A DNA stretch of 64,000 bases. Source: Eoetvoesiella caeni (lineage in GTDB: Bacteria; Pseudomonadota; Gammaproteobacteria; Burkholderiales; Burkholderiaceae_B). Of the stretch, positions 27,784 to 36,162 are shown in pieces. The notes beneath the pieces are model-generated. The model searched no databases and was not told the DNA's origin. It worked only from the letters and a program-made list of their open reading frames with translations. Within the stretch, counting starts at the first letter, position 1. Every line of letters begins with the position of its first letter. The stretch spans positions 248,001-312,000 of the forward strand of contig NZ_QNRQ01000004.1 of the NCBI RefSeq assembly GCF_003315175.1. The letters are read 5' to 3'. Made by a program: the position numbers and the translations under genes.

Positions 27784-28701
27784 ATGACCTCATCCACCCG
27801 TATGCCCTTTCACAAGGATAAGAACCTTCTGCGCCTGTCAGCAGCCATGCAACGTGCTCAGCAAAAAGCCACCCAGGCGCTGGCCGCCGCAGCACAAAAG
27901 CAGGCCTCAACTCCTACACCATTCATACTGCCCGGTATCAATGAAACAGCACGCGCCATTCCGAATTACATCGCCCGTAGTGCCATCTTCGCACCGGTTC
28001 GCCGGGGCTGGCGCACACTGCATGACGACACCGTATTTCTGGAGGGCAGCAACATCCTACTCAAAGGATCCGGCAAACAGTTGAGCGAAGACCACGCCGA
28101 CATCTGGATGCATGCCATATACCTACAAACCACGGCTCTGCCAGGCGATCAACCTGTCATCAATCGTGCAGATTTCTTACGCGGAATGGGTAGGAATACC
28201 AGCGGAGCCAGTTACGAATGGCTGCACCAAGGCATGAAAGACCTCGCCAGGTTCGTAATATGCATCGAAGCAAAAAAACGGAACGGCACCGTCAAGTACA
28301 GCTATGGCAATCACCCTTCAACTCGAGTGCTGCCAATGATAGGAGGCTTTGATTATGACGAACCCACTGGCATCTACACGCTACACATAGACCCACGCTG
28401 GGCACAGATTTTCAGCAATCGCGAGTATGCATTAGTGGACTGGGAAAAGCGTCTGAAAATGCGGCACGATTTGTCCAAAAGCCTGCAACGGCTTGTTGGA
28501 ACCTCGGCCGATGAGATTCAAAAATACAGCTTGGATATTCTGAAAGAAAGAGCGCAATACACCGGACGTGTACGAGATTTCAGACCCTCTTTGGAACGCT
28601 CACTTCTGGAGCTTGAGCGGTTGGAAATTATCGCCAAACCTCGCATAGAGATCAGCAGAAAAAACCAACTACAGGCAGTCTGGCTACGTTTAAGTCGATA
28701 A
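27784..28701 (+). CDS. trfA: TrfA-type plasmid replication initiator
   Basis: A 305-aa protein of the TrfA family known from IncP plasmids. The hallmark IPNYIARSAIFAPVRRGWR (about residues 58-77) and the following HDDTVFLEG are clear. Two winged-helix-like domains should follow, including KSLQRLVGTSADEIQKYSL. TrfA binds iterons and loads the host replisome. Here, four iterons and DnaA boxes follow the stop codon immediately. TGGAG precedes the ATG. A replication gene in a chromosomally integrated element is noteworthy. Confidence 0.9.
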   Translation: MTSSTRMPFHKDKNLLRLSAAMQRAQQKATQALAAAAQKQASTPTPFILPGINETARAIPNYIARSAIFAPVRRGWRTLHDDTVFLEGSNILLKGSGKQLSEDHADIWMHAIYLQTTALPGDQPVINRADFLRGMGRNTSGASYEWLHQGMKDLARFVICIEAKKRNGTVKYSYGNHPSTRVLPMIGGFDYDEPTGIYTLHIDPRWAQIFSNREYALVDWEKRLKMRHDLSKSLQRLVGTSADEIQKYSLDILKERAQYTGRVRDFRPSLERSLLELERLEIIAKPRIEISRKNQLQAVWLRLSR

Positions 28702-28731
28702 ATAAAGCAGCAATCGAACGGTATTTTAGGC

Positions 28732-28740
28732 TGTGGATAA
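28732..28740 (-). promoter_or_regulatory. DnaA box 1
   Basis: TGTGGATAA, the exact complement of the consensus TTATCCACA, lies 12 bp before the first iteron. Confidence 0.75.
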
Positions 28741-28752
28741 CTCGTTTTATCC

Positions 28753-28834
28753 ATCGTAATAGCATCGCGCCTTCGTCGTAATAACATCGCGGATTATCGT
28801 AATAGCATCGCGCTTTATCGTAATAGCATCGCGC
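28753..28834 (+). repeat. four iterons
   Basis: An 18-bp unit, ATCGTAATAGCATCGCGC, starts at 28753, 28796 and 28817 exactly. A variant at 28775 reads GTCGTAATAACATCGCGG. Spacing is 22, 21 and 21 bp, about two helical turns, so all units face the same side of the DNA. These are the expected binding sites for TrfA. Confidence 0.9.
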
Positions 28835-28923
28835 ACTATTTCTGGAAACCCGCATGAACAGGGTCATTCCAGCCATCGCAGCGCCTTCTACCTTATTTCT
28901 ACCTTATTACTACCAGCAAGGCC

Positions 28924-28932
28924 TGTGGATAA
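28924..28932 (-). promoter_or_regulatory. DnaA box 2
   Basis: A second exact TGTGGATAA, on the far side of the iterons and the T-rich 11-bp repeats. Confidence 0.7.
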
Positions 28933-28960
28933 GTCAGGCTGTCTTGCATTGTCACGCTGA

Positions 28961-28979
28961 GCAGCCGCGCAGCGGCTGC
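28961..28979. repeat. GC-rich inverted repeat upstream of stability genes
   Basis: GCAGCCGC and GCGGCTGC, perfect 8-bp arms around GCA. It may be an operator or a weak hairpin between the origin and the gene at 29072. Confidence 0.5.
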
Positions 28980-29071
28980 ATCGGTCTGCAGCAAACCACA
29001 CCCGCCCTTCCGGGCACCTCCTTCTCTCATCCCCATCACGTCCCTTCACACCGCAAGGCAAAGGAGATCCT

Positions 29072-29530
29072 ATGCACGCAACCATCGACACCCGCATGCT
29101 CGACATCGTTCAACAAGCCGCTCACTACGGTATTGGCACCATGAGTCTGGGCGAAGCCCTGACTGCAGCTCTGGTGCTGGATCGCAGCGACTGGCTGCAT
29201 GATCGCGGCTACAGCATCGCCGAAGCCCTGGATCGCATCGGCCCGCACTGGGCCGCTCGCCTCTGCACAGTGGCCCGGCAATTTCACACCGAAGCGACTC
29301 AGACCCGACTTCGATACTCCTTCGAAATCATCCCTTACCCATCCGACGCTGGCGGCTACACCCTGCGCCTGCTGGATGACGGTCAGGAGGTCGGCGGTGG
29401 GCAATTCTCTGCACGAGGCAAGTCAGTCCGCTTCACTGACGAGCAATCTGCTTACGACGAAGCACTGGCCGCAGGCTGCGCCTGGCTGGCAGGCAAACAG
29501 ACCGAGGCCTTTCCAGCCCTATCGCACTGA
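29072..29530 (+). CDS. hypothetical protein downstream of oriV
   Basis: A 152-aa soluble protein of unknown function. Residues 1-70 are helical (MLDIVQQAAHYGIGTMSLGEALTA), and the C-terminal half has alternating beta segments (RYSFEIIPYPSDAGGYTLRL). No motif is recognised. AAGGAG precedes the ATG. It stands at the head of a co-directional block leading to the TraL/TraM-like and coupling protein genes, so a DNA-maintenance or transfer role is likely but unproven. Confidence 0.65.
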   Translation: MHATIDTRMLDIVQQAAHYGIGTMSLGEALTAALVLDRSDWLHDRGYSIAEALDRIGPHWAARLCTVARQFHTEATQTRLRYSFEIIPYPSDAGGYTLRLLDDGQEVGGGQFSARGKSVRFTDEQSAYDEALAAGCAWLAGKQTEAFPALSH

Positions 29531-29564
29531 ACGAGACCGTGATTACTCCAACTTCAGGAAACCT

Positions 29565-30044
29565 ATGAGTGAATCTGCACCTGTAACACGCTACCGCACT
29601 GTCCTTGCGGCCCTGGACCCTCGCATCAGCCTCTCAGCCCAGCTACGAGCGCTGTTTCCCCTGATCGAGGTTGAAATGGCTGCTGGTGTTCCACATGCCG
29701 CCGTGCTGGACGATCTGGCTTCCGCAGGCCTGACGGTACAACGCAGCACCTTCGCCATCACGCTGTACCGATGGCGCAAAGCCCAACGATCCGCAGCCAG
29801 AAAATGCCTGAATGCAGCAGCTTCTGCCGGTGACATACCCAGACAGTCAACCCATGCGAGCAACCCCCATCCACAACCTCCCGCACCCGATGCCATTCAA
29901 GGCCGACCACGCAGCATCCAGACACCTGGCGATCTACGCAAGATTCGCGACATGCGAGTAGACCTGGAAGCCTTGCGCCGCGAAGGCCTGGCCAATCGCG
30001 CTCAATCAGCTGACAACAACCCCACCAAAAGGAATGAATCATGA
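29565..30044 (+). CDS. TraK/StbA-like DNA-binding accessory (putative)
   Basis: A 159-aa protein. The N-terminal 75 residues form helices with a possible winged or helix-turn-helix unit (AAVLDDLASAGLTVQRSTFAITLYRWRKAQRS). The rest is a Pro/Gln/Asn-rich linker and a basic C-terminal helix. The stop overlaps the ATG of the next gene. Position before a ParA-like ATPase and a TraM-like protein mirrors traK-traL-traM of IncP and stbABC of IncW plasmids, where this member binds DNA near oriT. Assigned by context. Confidence 0.5.
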   Translation: MSESAPVTRYRTVLAALDPRISLSAQLRALFPLIEVEMAAGVPHAAVLDDLASAGLTVQRSTFAITLYRWRKAQRSAARKCLNAAASAGDIPRQSTHASNPHPQPPAPDAIQGRPRSIQTPGDLRKIRDMRVDLEALRREGLANRAQSADNNPTKRNES

Positions 30045-30748
30045 AAGTCGCCGTCCTGAACTACACCGGCTCTGTTGGCAAGACAGTCGCTGCCTCTCAC
30101 CTGCTGGCACCGCGCATGAATAGTGCCCAGATTTTTGCAGTGGAATCCACCAACGAAACGGGCGCTGACCTGGGCTTGAATGTCGATCAGCTACGCGGCG
30201 AACACTTTGGCCGCTTATTCCGCGAACTGCTCACCCGCGAAGATGCGATTGTCGATGTGGGTGCCAGCAACATCGAGGATTTTCTGACGCACATGATGCG
30301 CTACGAAGGCGCACACGAGGAAATGAATTATTTCGTCCTGCCTGTGATCAATACCGGCAAGGCCCAGCGCGAAACCATCAAGACGGTGGCTGCCCTGGCA
30401 GAACTGGGTGTTGACCCAGAACGGGTACGGATCCTTTTCAACCGTGTCGATAGCAGCGTGCACGACGAGTTTCCCTCGATCCTGGCCTATGCTGCCAAAA
30501 CAGGCGAAGTGCAGGCCAACCCCCAGGCTGCCATTTACGAAAACGAAGTGTTCGAACTGCTGGCCGACCAACGCACCACAATTGCCGATGTGCTGGCTGA
30601 TCAGACCGACTACCGCGCCCTACTTCGCGCTGCCGAACCTGATGACCACTTCCGAATTTCACAGCTAAGCAACCGGCACGCCCTACGCGCCCTGGCCAAG
30701 CCGGTGGACAGACAAATGAATGCGGCTTTCACCGCGCTGTTCTCCTGA
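30041..30748 (+). CDS. TraL/StbB-like ParA-family ATPase
   Basis: A 235-aa P-loop protein. The N-terminus MKVAVLNYTGSVGKTVAASH contains a Walker-A-like GSVGKT, and DAIVDVGASNIEDF resembles the ParA Walker B region (Asp with the Gly-Ala-Ser signature). PERVRILFNRVD fits the third conserved strand. IncP TraL and IncW StbB have this form and act in plasmid positioning or transfer rather than classical partition. It overlaps the upstream gene by ATGA. Confidence 0.75.
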   Translation: MKVAVLNYTGSVGKTVAASHLLAPRMNSAQIFAVESTNETGADLGLNVDQLRGEHFGRLFRELLTREDAIVDVGASNIEDFLTHMMRYEGAHEEMNYFVLPVINTGKAQRETIKTVAALAELGVDPERVRILFNRVDSSVHDEFPSILAYAAKTGEVQANPQAAIYENEVFELLADQRTTIADVLADQTDYRALLRAAEPDDHFRISQLSNRHALRALAKPVDRQMNAAFTALFS

Positions 30749-30758
30749 GTTGGTCGCC

Positions 30759-31193
30759 ATGGAATCACACTCGAATTCCAGTGGCGCTCGTACCAAGCTG
30801 GATTTGCTGTACCACGAGGTACTGGGTGAAGTCGCTGGCCTCGTGGACAGACTGGAAAGCACTACCCAAAGCCTGGACGCAGTGCAAAAGCAGATGCAAT
30901 CCATGGGCGAAGCGCAGCAAGTCCTGCCTGAACAACTCAGCCGCCATCTGATCGCCACGATGGAAGCGGCAGCCAAACCCATCAATCAGCAGGCTCAACA
31001 CGCCATCCAGACCATGCTGGATGGCACCAGCAACCAGCTGAATCAGTTGTCTCGTAATGCCGCCCAGTACACCAGCATCGCCCACCAATCCGCACGACGT
31101 ATGGCAATCATCGCCTTGGTCGTAGGCGGTATAGCAGGCATTCTGGGCGGCTTGCTGGCAGGCCTGGCCCTGGGTCAGATCCTGATCTCTTGA
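30759..31193 (+). CDS. TraM/StbC-like helical membrane protein
   Basis: A 144-aa protein: long amphipathic helices rich in Gln/Ala (about 15-110) with coiled-coil character, ending in a strongly hydrophobic C-terminal helix (IALVVGGIAGILGGLLAGLA). This fits the TraM-like third member of the traKLM cluster. The ATG at 30759 is preferred over the earlier in-frame ATG, which overlaps the ATPase gene. Confidence 0.6.
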   Translation: MESHSNSSGARTKLDLLYHEVLGEVAGLVDRLESTTQSLDAVQKQMQSMGEAQQVLPEQLSRHLIATMEAAAKPINQQAQHAIQTMLDGTSNQLNQLSRNAAQYTSIAHQSARRMAIIALVVGGIAGILGGLLAGLALGQILIS

Positions 31194-31205
31194 GGACCGG
31201 CACTT

Positions 31206-32807
31206 ATGTCCACCTTGATTTCACCCATTACCCGGCGTCGCATTGCCGCCTTTTCTTTGGCGCTCTTGCCGACTGGTGCGTGGATGGCTGCCGCCACCTG
31301 GGGCAGCCATATGCACTGGCGAGACTGGAACGCCAAAACGTTCTGGCATTTTGTGATGCTAACGCCGCAGTACCCAGTGCTCTACGGCGCACTGGGCATA
31401 GGTCTGGTCCTCGCCTTGGTGCTTATCCTGCTTATCGGGCGCACCGCTAGAACCGAAGGGTTTGAGGGTGCTGCCTACAAACGCTTTGTACGTGGCACAC
31501 GCACCACCTCGGCAAAAAGCCTGGCTCGCCAGTGCCAAGAAAGTGGCAAGCAGCAAATCGACGTAGGAGGCATCCCCATGCCGACCGCCAACGAGAACCT
31601 GCATTTGCTCATCAGTGGTGCTACGGGTTCCGGTAAATCGGTGTTGTTGCGCAACATGGCCGCTTCCGTACTCAAGCGTTCACAGCACGACATGAACAAC
31701 CTTTTGCCCGGCCAAACGCCGGAGCGCAACGACCGGATGATCGTGATTGACCCCAATGGAGACCTACTCAGCAAATTCTGGCAACCGGGCAACGTAATCC
31801 TGAACCCCTATGATGCCCGCAGCCAGGGTTGGGCATTCTTCAATGAAGTTCGCGCCGACTACGACTGGAAGCGGCTGGCCCACTCTATGGTTCCCATGAG
31901 CCAGGATAAGAACGCTGAAGAATGGAACGACTTCGGTCGCCTGCTGCTGCGCGAGACTGCCAAGAAACTGCACCAGTTGCAGGGCGAGGAAGCCAGCGTC
32001 ATGGACTTGTTTCGTCTATGCACCATCGAAGACCCCAAGGTCTTGAAGCAATTCCTGGAAGGCACCCTGGCCGAATCCCTTTTTGTTGGCTCTAGCGAAG
32101 CCAGCAAGGCGCTGTCTTCCGCCCGCTTCGTGCTGTCGAACAAACTGTCCGAGCACACCGGCATGAAACCCGGGCGGTTCTCCATCCGGGACTGGCTGAG
32201 CAAGCCGAACGGTGGCAACCTATACATCAACTGGCGCGAAGACATGATGAGCTCCATGAAGCCGCTAGTGTCGTCATGGGCCGACGTATTCATCACGTCC
32301 ATCTTATCCATGCCTGAAGGCACCCACCGACGCTGGTGGTTGTTCATTGATGAGTTGGCTAGCCTGGAAGCCCTGCCGTCACTGGAGGCCGGCCTAACCA
32401 AGGGCCGGAAAAATGGTCTGCGCATCGTGGCGGGATTGCAGAGCACATCCCAGCTGGAACACATCTACGGGCGCACCATGGCCACTACTATTCGTGCGAG
32501 TTTTCGCAACCTGGCTGTCCTGGGCGGCTCCCGCACCGACCCGCAAACGGCAAAGGACATGAGTGAAAGTTTGGGCAAGCATGAGGTTGAACGGCCCAAG
32601 TACAGCATCAGCCGCAGTGTGGATCACCGGAATACGTCGGACAACACGGATCGGACGACGGAAGACGTGGTGACGGCTGCGCAGATACAGTCGTTGCCTG
32701 CACTGGGCGGGTATGTAGCCCTGGCGGGGGATTTTCCGATTGCGAGAGTGAGCTTGCCGCTTAGGGAGTTCGCTGTGTCTACGGCGGCATTTCAGGAAAG
32801 CGCTTAA
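31206..32807 (+). CDS. traD: type IV coupling protein (TrwB/TraD/VirD4 family)
   Basis: A 533-aa membrane ATPase linking the relaxosome to the VirB channel. Two N-terminal membrane helices (about 14-34 and 55-80) precede Walker A (ISGATGSGKSVLLRNM, near 137). Walker B is WWLFIDELASLEALPSLEAG, then TKGRKNGLRIVAGLQST, the conserved post-Walker B glutamine region. The length is close to TrwB. The last 60 residues lack the acidic tail of VirD4. Confidence 0.92.
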   Translation: MSTLISPITRRRIAAFSLALLPTGAWMAAATWGSHMHWRDWNAKTFWHFVMLTPQYPVLYGALGIGLVLALVLILLIGRTARTEGFEGAAYKRFVRGTRTTSAKSLARQCQESGKQQIDVGGIPMPTANENLHLLISGATGSGKSVLLRNMAASVLKRSQHDMNNLLPGQTPERNDRMIVIDPNGDLLSKFWQPGNVILNPYDARSQGWAFFNEVRADYDWKRLAHSMVPMSQDKNAEEWNDFGRLLLRETAKKLHQLQGEEASVMDLFRLCTIEDPKVLKQFLEGTLAESLFVGSSEASKALSSARFVLSNKLSEHTGMKPGRFSIRDWLSKPNGGNLYINWREDMMSSMKPLVSSWADVFITSILSMPEGTHRRWWLFIDELASLEALPSLEAGLTKGRKNGLRIVAGLQSTSQLEHIYGRTMATTIRASFRNLAVLGGSRTDPQTAKDMSESLGKHEVERPKYSISRSVDHRNTSDNTDRTTEDVVTAAQIQSLPALGGYVALAGDFPIARVSLPLREFAVSTAAFQESA

Positions 32808-32887
32808 TACAGCTGAAGCCACGATGACACTATCTGACCAATAGAATATTCAGATGGCCCATTGACTAGCTCCCTTAGATCGCATCA

Positions 32888-33193
32888 CTAAAGCGCATTG
32901 ATAGCTTTGATTAGCTCTCTGCCCAAAACTTGGGTGTTGTGCGGATTGCCCTGCTTGTTTGCCGTGGGGACGTTAAGCTCGCCTGCCAGGCGTCGGAGTT
33001 CGGGCGAGACAGGTTCTATGGGGAGGCCATCACGCTCTAGCTTGATAGCACCCGTGCTAAGCCGCGTGATTACATAGTCCTTGTAGGAAGCCTCTGTAGT
33101 GCCTTTGATCGCAGGCTCAAAGTCGATTTGTCGCCCGTTGGGGTTCAAGCTAGTGATGGCTTCGATTGCCTCTATGTGTCCGTTTATTTGCAA
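32888..33193 (-). CDS. small protein coupled to PHP-ATPase gene
   Basis: A 101-aa protein starting at TTG 33193, with GAGGTG six bases upstream formed by the last codons of the preceding gene. Start and upstream stop are only four bases apart, implying translational coupling. The sequence (QINGHIEAIEAITSLNPNGRQ ... RLAGELNVPTANKQGNPHNT) shows no recognised family; ANKQGNPHNTQVLGRELI may be a short helix-loop. It could be a partner or regulator of the ATPase. Confidence 0.55.
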   Translation of the reverse strand: MQINGHIEAIEAITSLNPNGRQIDFEPAIKGTTEASYKDYVITRLSTGAIKLERDGLPIEPVSPELRRLAGELNVPTANKQGNPHNTQVLGRELIKAINAL

Positions 33194-33196
33194 CCA

Positions 33197-35887
33197 TTAC
33201 ACCTCGAATCCGTACATCTTTGCCCGACGCATAAATGCCTCCTTCGCTCCTTCAAGGATAGCGCATGCCGCATCCCTAGTTTCAGAGCGATCGATAGATC
33301 CGCGCGAAACAATCTCTGCGCGATCGTTGTTGGCCTTCAGCACGATAATCTGTTCCGCATCTCCCAGGACAGCGACATTGGCATTGTGTGTGACGATGAT
33401 GACCTGCCGCCGCTCCTTAGCGCGGCGCAGCACGGGAACCAGCGTGGAGTAGATGAACTCGCCATCCAGATTGTCTTCGGGCTGATCAATAATGAGCGGC
33501 TTGTCGCTATTGGCCGAAAGCATCAGTGCGAGCAGGATGGATTGCTGTTGACCCAGTGAAAGCTTATAGAACTCCCGTCGGACGGTCCGCCTGCCGCCAG
33601 CGCCATCTGCGACTTGCTTGCTGACTTGGAGCTTTGGGACGTCGTACAGGGCAACGCGTTCGAGCCCAAAACGTACTGTAGGAGCCGACAGGCGCTCGAG
33701 CACGACCCTCGCCTCCGCGGAATCGAATGCTTGTGTGCCATCCTTGGTCATCAAGGCGGTCAATGGACCTATGTCATCGTTCTGGATCGCTTCTAACAGG
33801 CTCGGAACCGTCAGGTCCTCGACAAGGTAACTTGCCCGAACCTGCTGATTGGTGCGCCACCCCATCGCGGCAACGATCTGTTCTGATGCCTCCGGAGAGT
33901 ATGCGTTGTCCACGTACTTCAAACTGACTTGAAGATCAGACAGGGCCTCTCTCAAAGTGGTTGAAGCTATGCGCCCAAAGGAACCACGCAGCATGGCGAT
34001 GCGGTCACGGGCACTCCGACGTCGGGCCAGCGCGGCCTGCCTCTTGCGCTGTGATTCCGTCAAGTCGGCCCTCCATGCTTCTAGGTTCTTAAGCGTCGCC
34101 TTGTGACTGGCCTCGTCGTTGGCCAGTTTTGTGATGTACGACATATCGAACGTGATCCTTAGCGCCTCAAGCTCCCTCTTTTTGATGTCGATCCTGCCTT
34201 GAGCTTCGCTGTCTTTTGCCTTCCACGCGGCTGTCTGGCCAGCGACAACCGCCTCCAAATTCGATGCGCCGGTAGCAATCTTCTGCTTTGCGCCGACCAC
34301 AAGCGTCTTAAATACATTGACCTCGGTCACGATCACCTCAAACTCTTTGCGACCCAAGGTCAGCGAGCTCGGATTAGCGAGCCCGGTAATCTCATCAGCC
34401 GCGCTAGCCTGAGTCGTAATGTCGGCGCTGTTTTTGAGATGTTTGAGTTTTGCGACAATCTGGGTCCGTAGCTCACGCTCTGTCGCGAGGTGCCGCTGCA
34501 GCTCAATCAGCGTTTTGACCTCGGGCTTCTGCATCGCCGCAAGAGCACTCTGCGTCGTTTGCAGTTGTCGCTGGTACTGTGGGATGAGCGCGACTTGTTG
34601 CTCAGCCTTCTCGATGGCGGTCTGTAACTCCAGCAGTTCGTCCCGCGCCGACTCCTCTTCTTCCAAGTAGGTTCCGAAATCAACAAACTTGTCGAGATAA
34701 TTGAGCAGCGCCAGCGGATTCTTTTGAGCTTCGATACTAATGCGCGCTGCGTCTCCTTGTCCGAAACAGTCAATCTCGAAGGAACAAGGGCCGCCGTCTA
34801 CGTCGTCGAGATTCTCAAGTGACTGGTCCTTATGGCGCGCCAGTAGATGGCGCTGCCCGGCCTTGTCCTGCCAAATGAAATGGACAACGTCTGGCCAAAC
34901 CTCCGAATCGACAACTTTGCCCGACTCCTCATCGGTGCCTATCAAGCAGCGCACACCCTCGAAAGTAGTTGACTTGCCGGTCCCACGACCGCCGATGATG
35001 CAATTCAAGTTTCGACTGAACTGGATCACTTGTTTGTCGAGGAAGCCACCTTCCATGGCGATGCCAACAACATGGGGCACTGCTTTTGGGATGAGATCCT
35101 CGATACGTACACGAGCGTCTGCATCTTCCAGCGCAATCTTCAGTGCCGCAAAGCTGGGTTTGTCCATTTTGTAGCGGGTGACTCGCTTGTCATTGGAAGC
35201 ATTACGGCCGAGCGAGGTCAGAGCGTGGGAGTCCGAGTTCATGACCCTAGCGAGGTACTGCCTCGAACCAAGGCCAAGGCGCTCGATTCTCTGTCGCCCC
35301 ATCTGAACGCGTTCGGCCTGGTTGTCAGCTGGCGAGTAGTGAATATCCGATGTGGCATGCTTGAGTTCGATGCCCACCAAGGCCGGATGGCAAATGACAT
35401 CCACCTTGTGCGGCGATCCGCCGGGATTGTCATGTTCGAACCCTGAAGCCACATCGACGTGAGCAAGGATGCCGAAGCCGCCCTGAGCGTTGACTGCGGC
35501 CAAACACTCAAGAATTGACTGCTGGCATCGAGATGTCGGCAAGCCCACATCTACGATATCGAGACCGGCGAAAAACTTCATCAATCTAGGGTAGTCGGGG
35601 AGATAGCAAAGAAGGTGGCCTTGAGCCGTGGAAAGCTCAACACCAGGAATCACAATCACATCGCTCCTTTGCCCGATATCGATGGCCTGCTTGACGTTGG
35701 AAATGTCATTGTGATCCGCTATCGAGATGAGGAAGATGCTCTCGTTGACTGCGGTCGCCACAATGTTTTCTGGGGTCATCGTGACATCTTTCACGTCATG
35801 CGATCCGCCGTAGGAATGAATATGCAGATCAGCGCGGTAGAACATCGCTCCGGCCGACTGAGCGTCGATGTTATCCGATAAAGACAT
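33197..35887 (-). CDS. PHP-domain/SMC-like AAA ATPase (TrlF-like)
   Basis: An 896-aa two-domain protein. The N-terminal PHP phosphoesterase has metal-site motifs ADLHIHSY (H22, H24), SIADHND, PGVELST, GILAHVD and NSDSHAL. The ABC/SMC-type ATPase has Walker A IIGGRGTGKS near 300, a coiled-coil of about 280 residues, the signature KLSLGQQQS near 776, Walker B LIIDQPEDNLDG and the H-loop VTHNANV. This layout matches TrlF-family ATPases and resembles PHP-ATPase proteins reported among phage-defence genes. ATG 35887 with GGGAG fits better than 36049. Function here is inferred. Confidence 0.8.
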   Translation of the reverse strand: MSLSDNIDAQSAGAMFYRADLHIHSYGGSHDVKDVTMTPENIVATAVNESIFLISIADHNDISNVKQAIDIGQRSDVIVIPGVELSTAQGHLLCYLPDYPRLMKFFAGLDIVDVGLPTSRCQQSILECLAAVNAQGGFGILAHVDVASGFEHDNPGGSPHKVDVICHPALVGIELKHATSDIHYSPADNQAERVQMGRQRIERLGLGSRQYLARVMNSDSHALTSLGRNASNDKRVTRYKMDKPSFAALKIALEDADARVRIEDLIPKAVPHVVGIAMEGGFLDKQVIQFSRNLNCIIGGRGTGKSTTFEGVRCLIGTDEESGKVVDSEVWPDVVHFIWQDKAGQRHLLARHKDQSLENLDDVDGGPCSFEIDCFGQGDAARISIEAQKNPLALLNYLDKFVDFGTYLEEEESARDELLELQTAIEKAEQQVALIPQYQRQLQTTQSALAAMQKPEVKTLIELQRHLATERELRTQIVAKLKHLKNSADITTQASAADEITGLANPSSLTLGRKEFEVIVTEVNVFKTLVVGAKQKIATGASNLEAVVAGQTAAWKAKDSEAQGRIDIKKRELEALRITFDMSYITKLANDEASHKATLKNLEAWRADLTESQRKRQAALARRRSARDRIAMLRGSFGRIASTTLREALSDLQVSLKYVDNAYSPEASEQIVAAMGWRTNQQVRASYLVEDLTVPSLLEAIQNDDIGPLTALMTKDGTQAFDSAEARVVLERLSAPTVRFGLERVALYDVPKLQVSKQVADGAGGRRTVRREFYKLSLGQQQSILLALMLSANSDKPLIIDQPEDNLDGEFIYSTLVPVLRRAKERRQVIIVTHNANVAVLGDAEQIIVLKANNDRAEIVSRGSIDRSETRDAACAILEGAKEAFMRRAKMYGFEV

Positions 35888-36043
35888 GGTTCTCCCTTGA
35901 GGGTTGTACGTGAAATCGAGTTCCGGTCGCATTAGTAACTGCTGAACCGACGAATGTTTGCAAGGTGTAACATATATCGGGCGAGTGTAGATCTTCGAAC
36001 CCACCTGGAATGCGCGTTTTGGGCCGTTATCCGCCACGCAATC

Positions 36044-36062
36044 ATCCACAGAAACTGTGGAT
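36044..36062. other. inverted repeat upstream of relaxase, candidate oriT part
   Basis: ATCCACAG and CTGTGGAT form perfect 8-bp arms around AAA. The right arm also makes an exact DnaA-box sequence (TGTGGATAA, 36056-36064). It lies 100 bp before a MobF relaxase gene, in the 275-bp gap between two divergent genes, where oriT would be expected. No known nic consensus was seen. Confidence 0.4.
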
Positions 36063-36162
36063 AAACGTGTGTAAATCCACGACTTATCCCTTCAAACGCT
36101 AGCATTGACGCGCCCAAGCGCTCGCTGGCTAATCTCTCGCCATCCCATCTCCCGGAGTCCCC

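Larger units (their letters stand above)
28730..28935. other. probable vegetative origin (oriV)
   Basis: In about 200 bp directly after trfA stand a perfect DnaA box (28732-28740), four iterons (28753-28834) and overlapping TTCTACCTTATT repeats at 28886-28897 and 28897-28908 that could act as an unwinding element. A second perfect DnaA box is at 28924-28932. This combination is the known layout of iteron-regulated plasmid origins. The stretch 28702-29071 has no gene. Confidence 0.8.

Noticed and set aside
28652-28876. A minus-strand frame with repeated CYYD peptides
   Set aside because: It is the translation of the iterons; the peptide repeat follows from the 21-bp DNA repeat.
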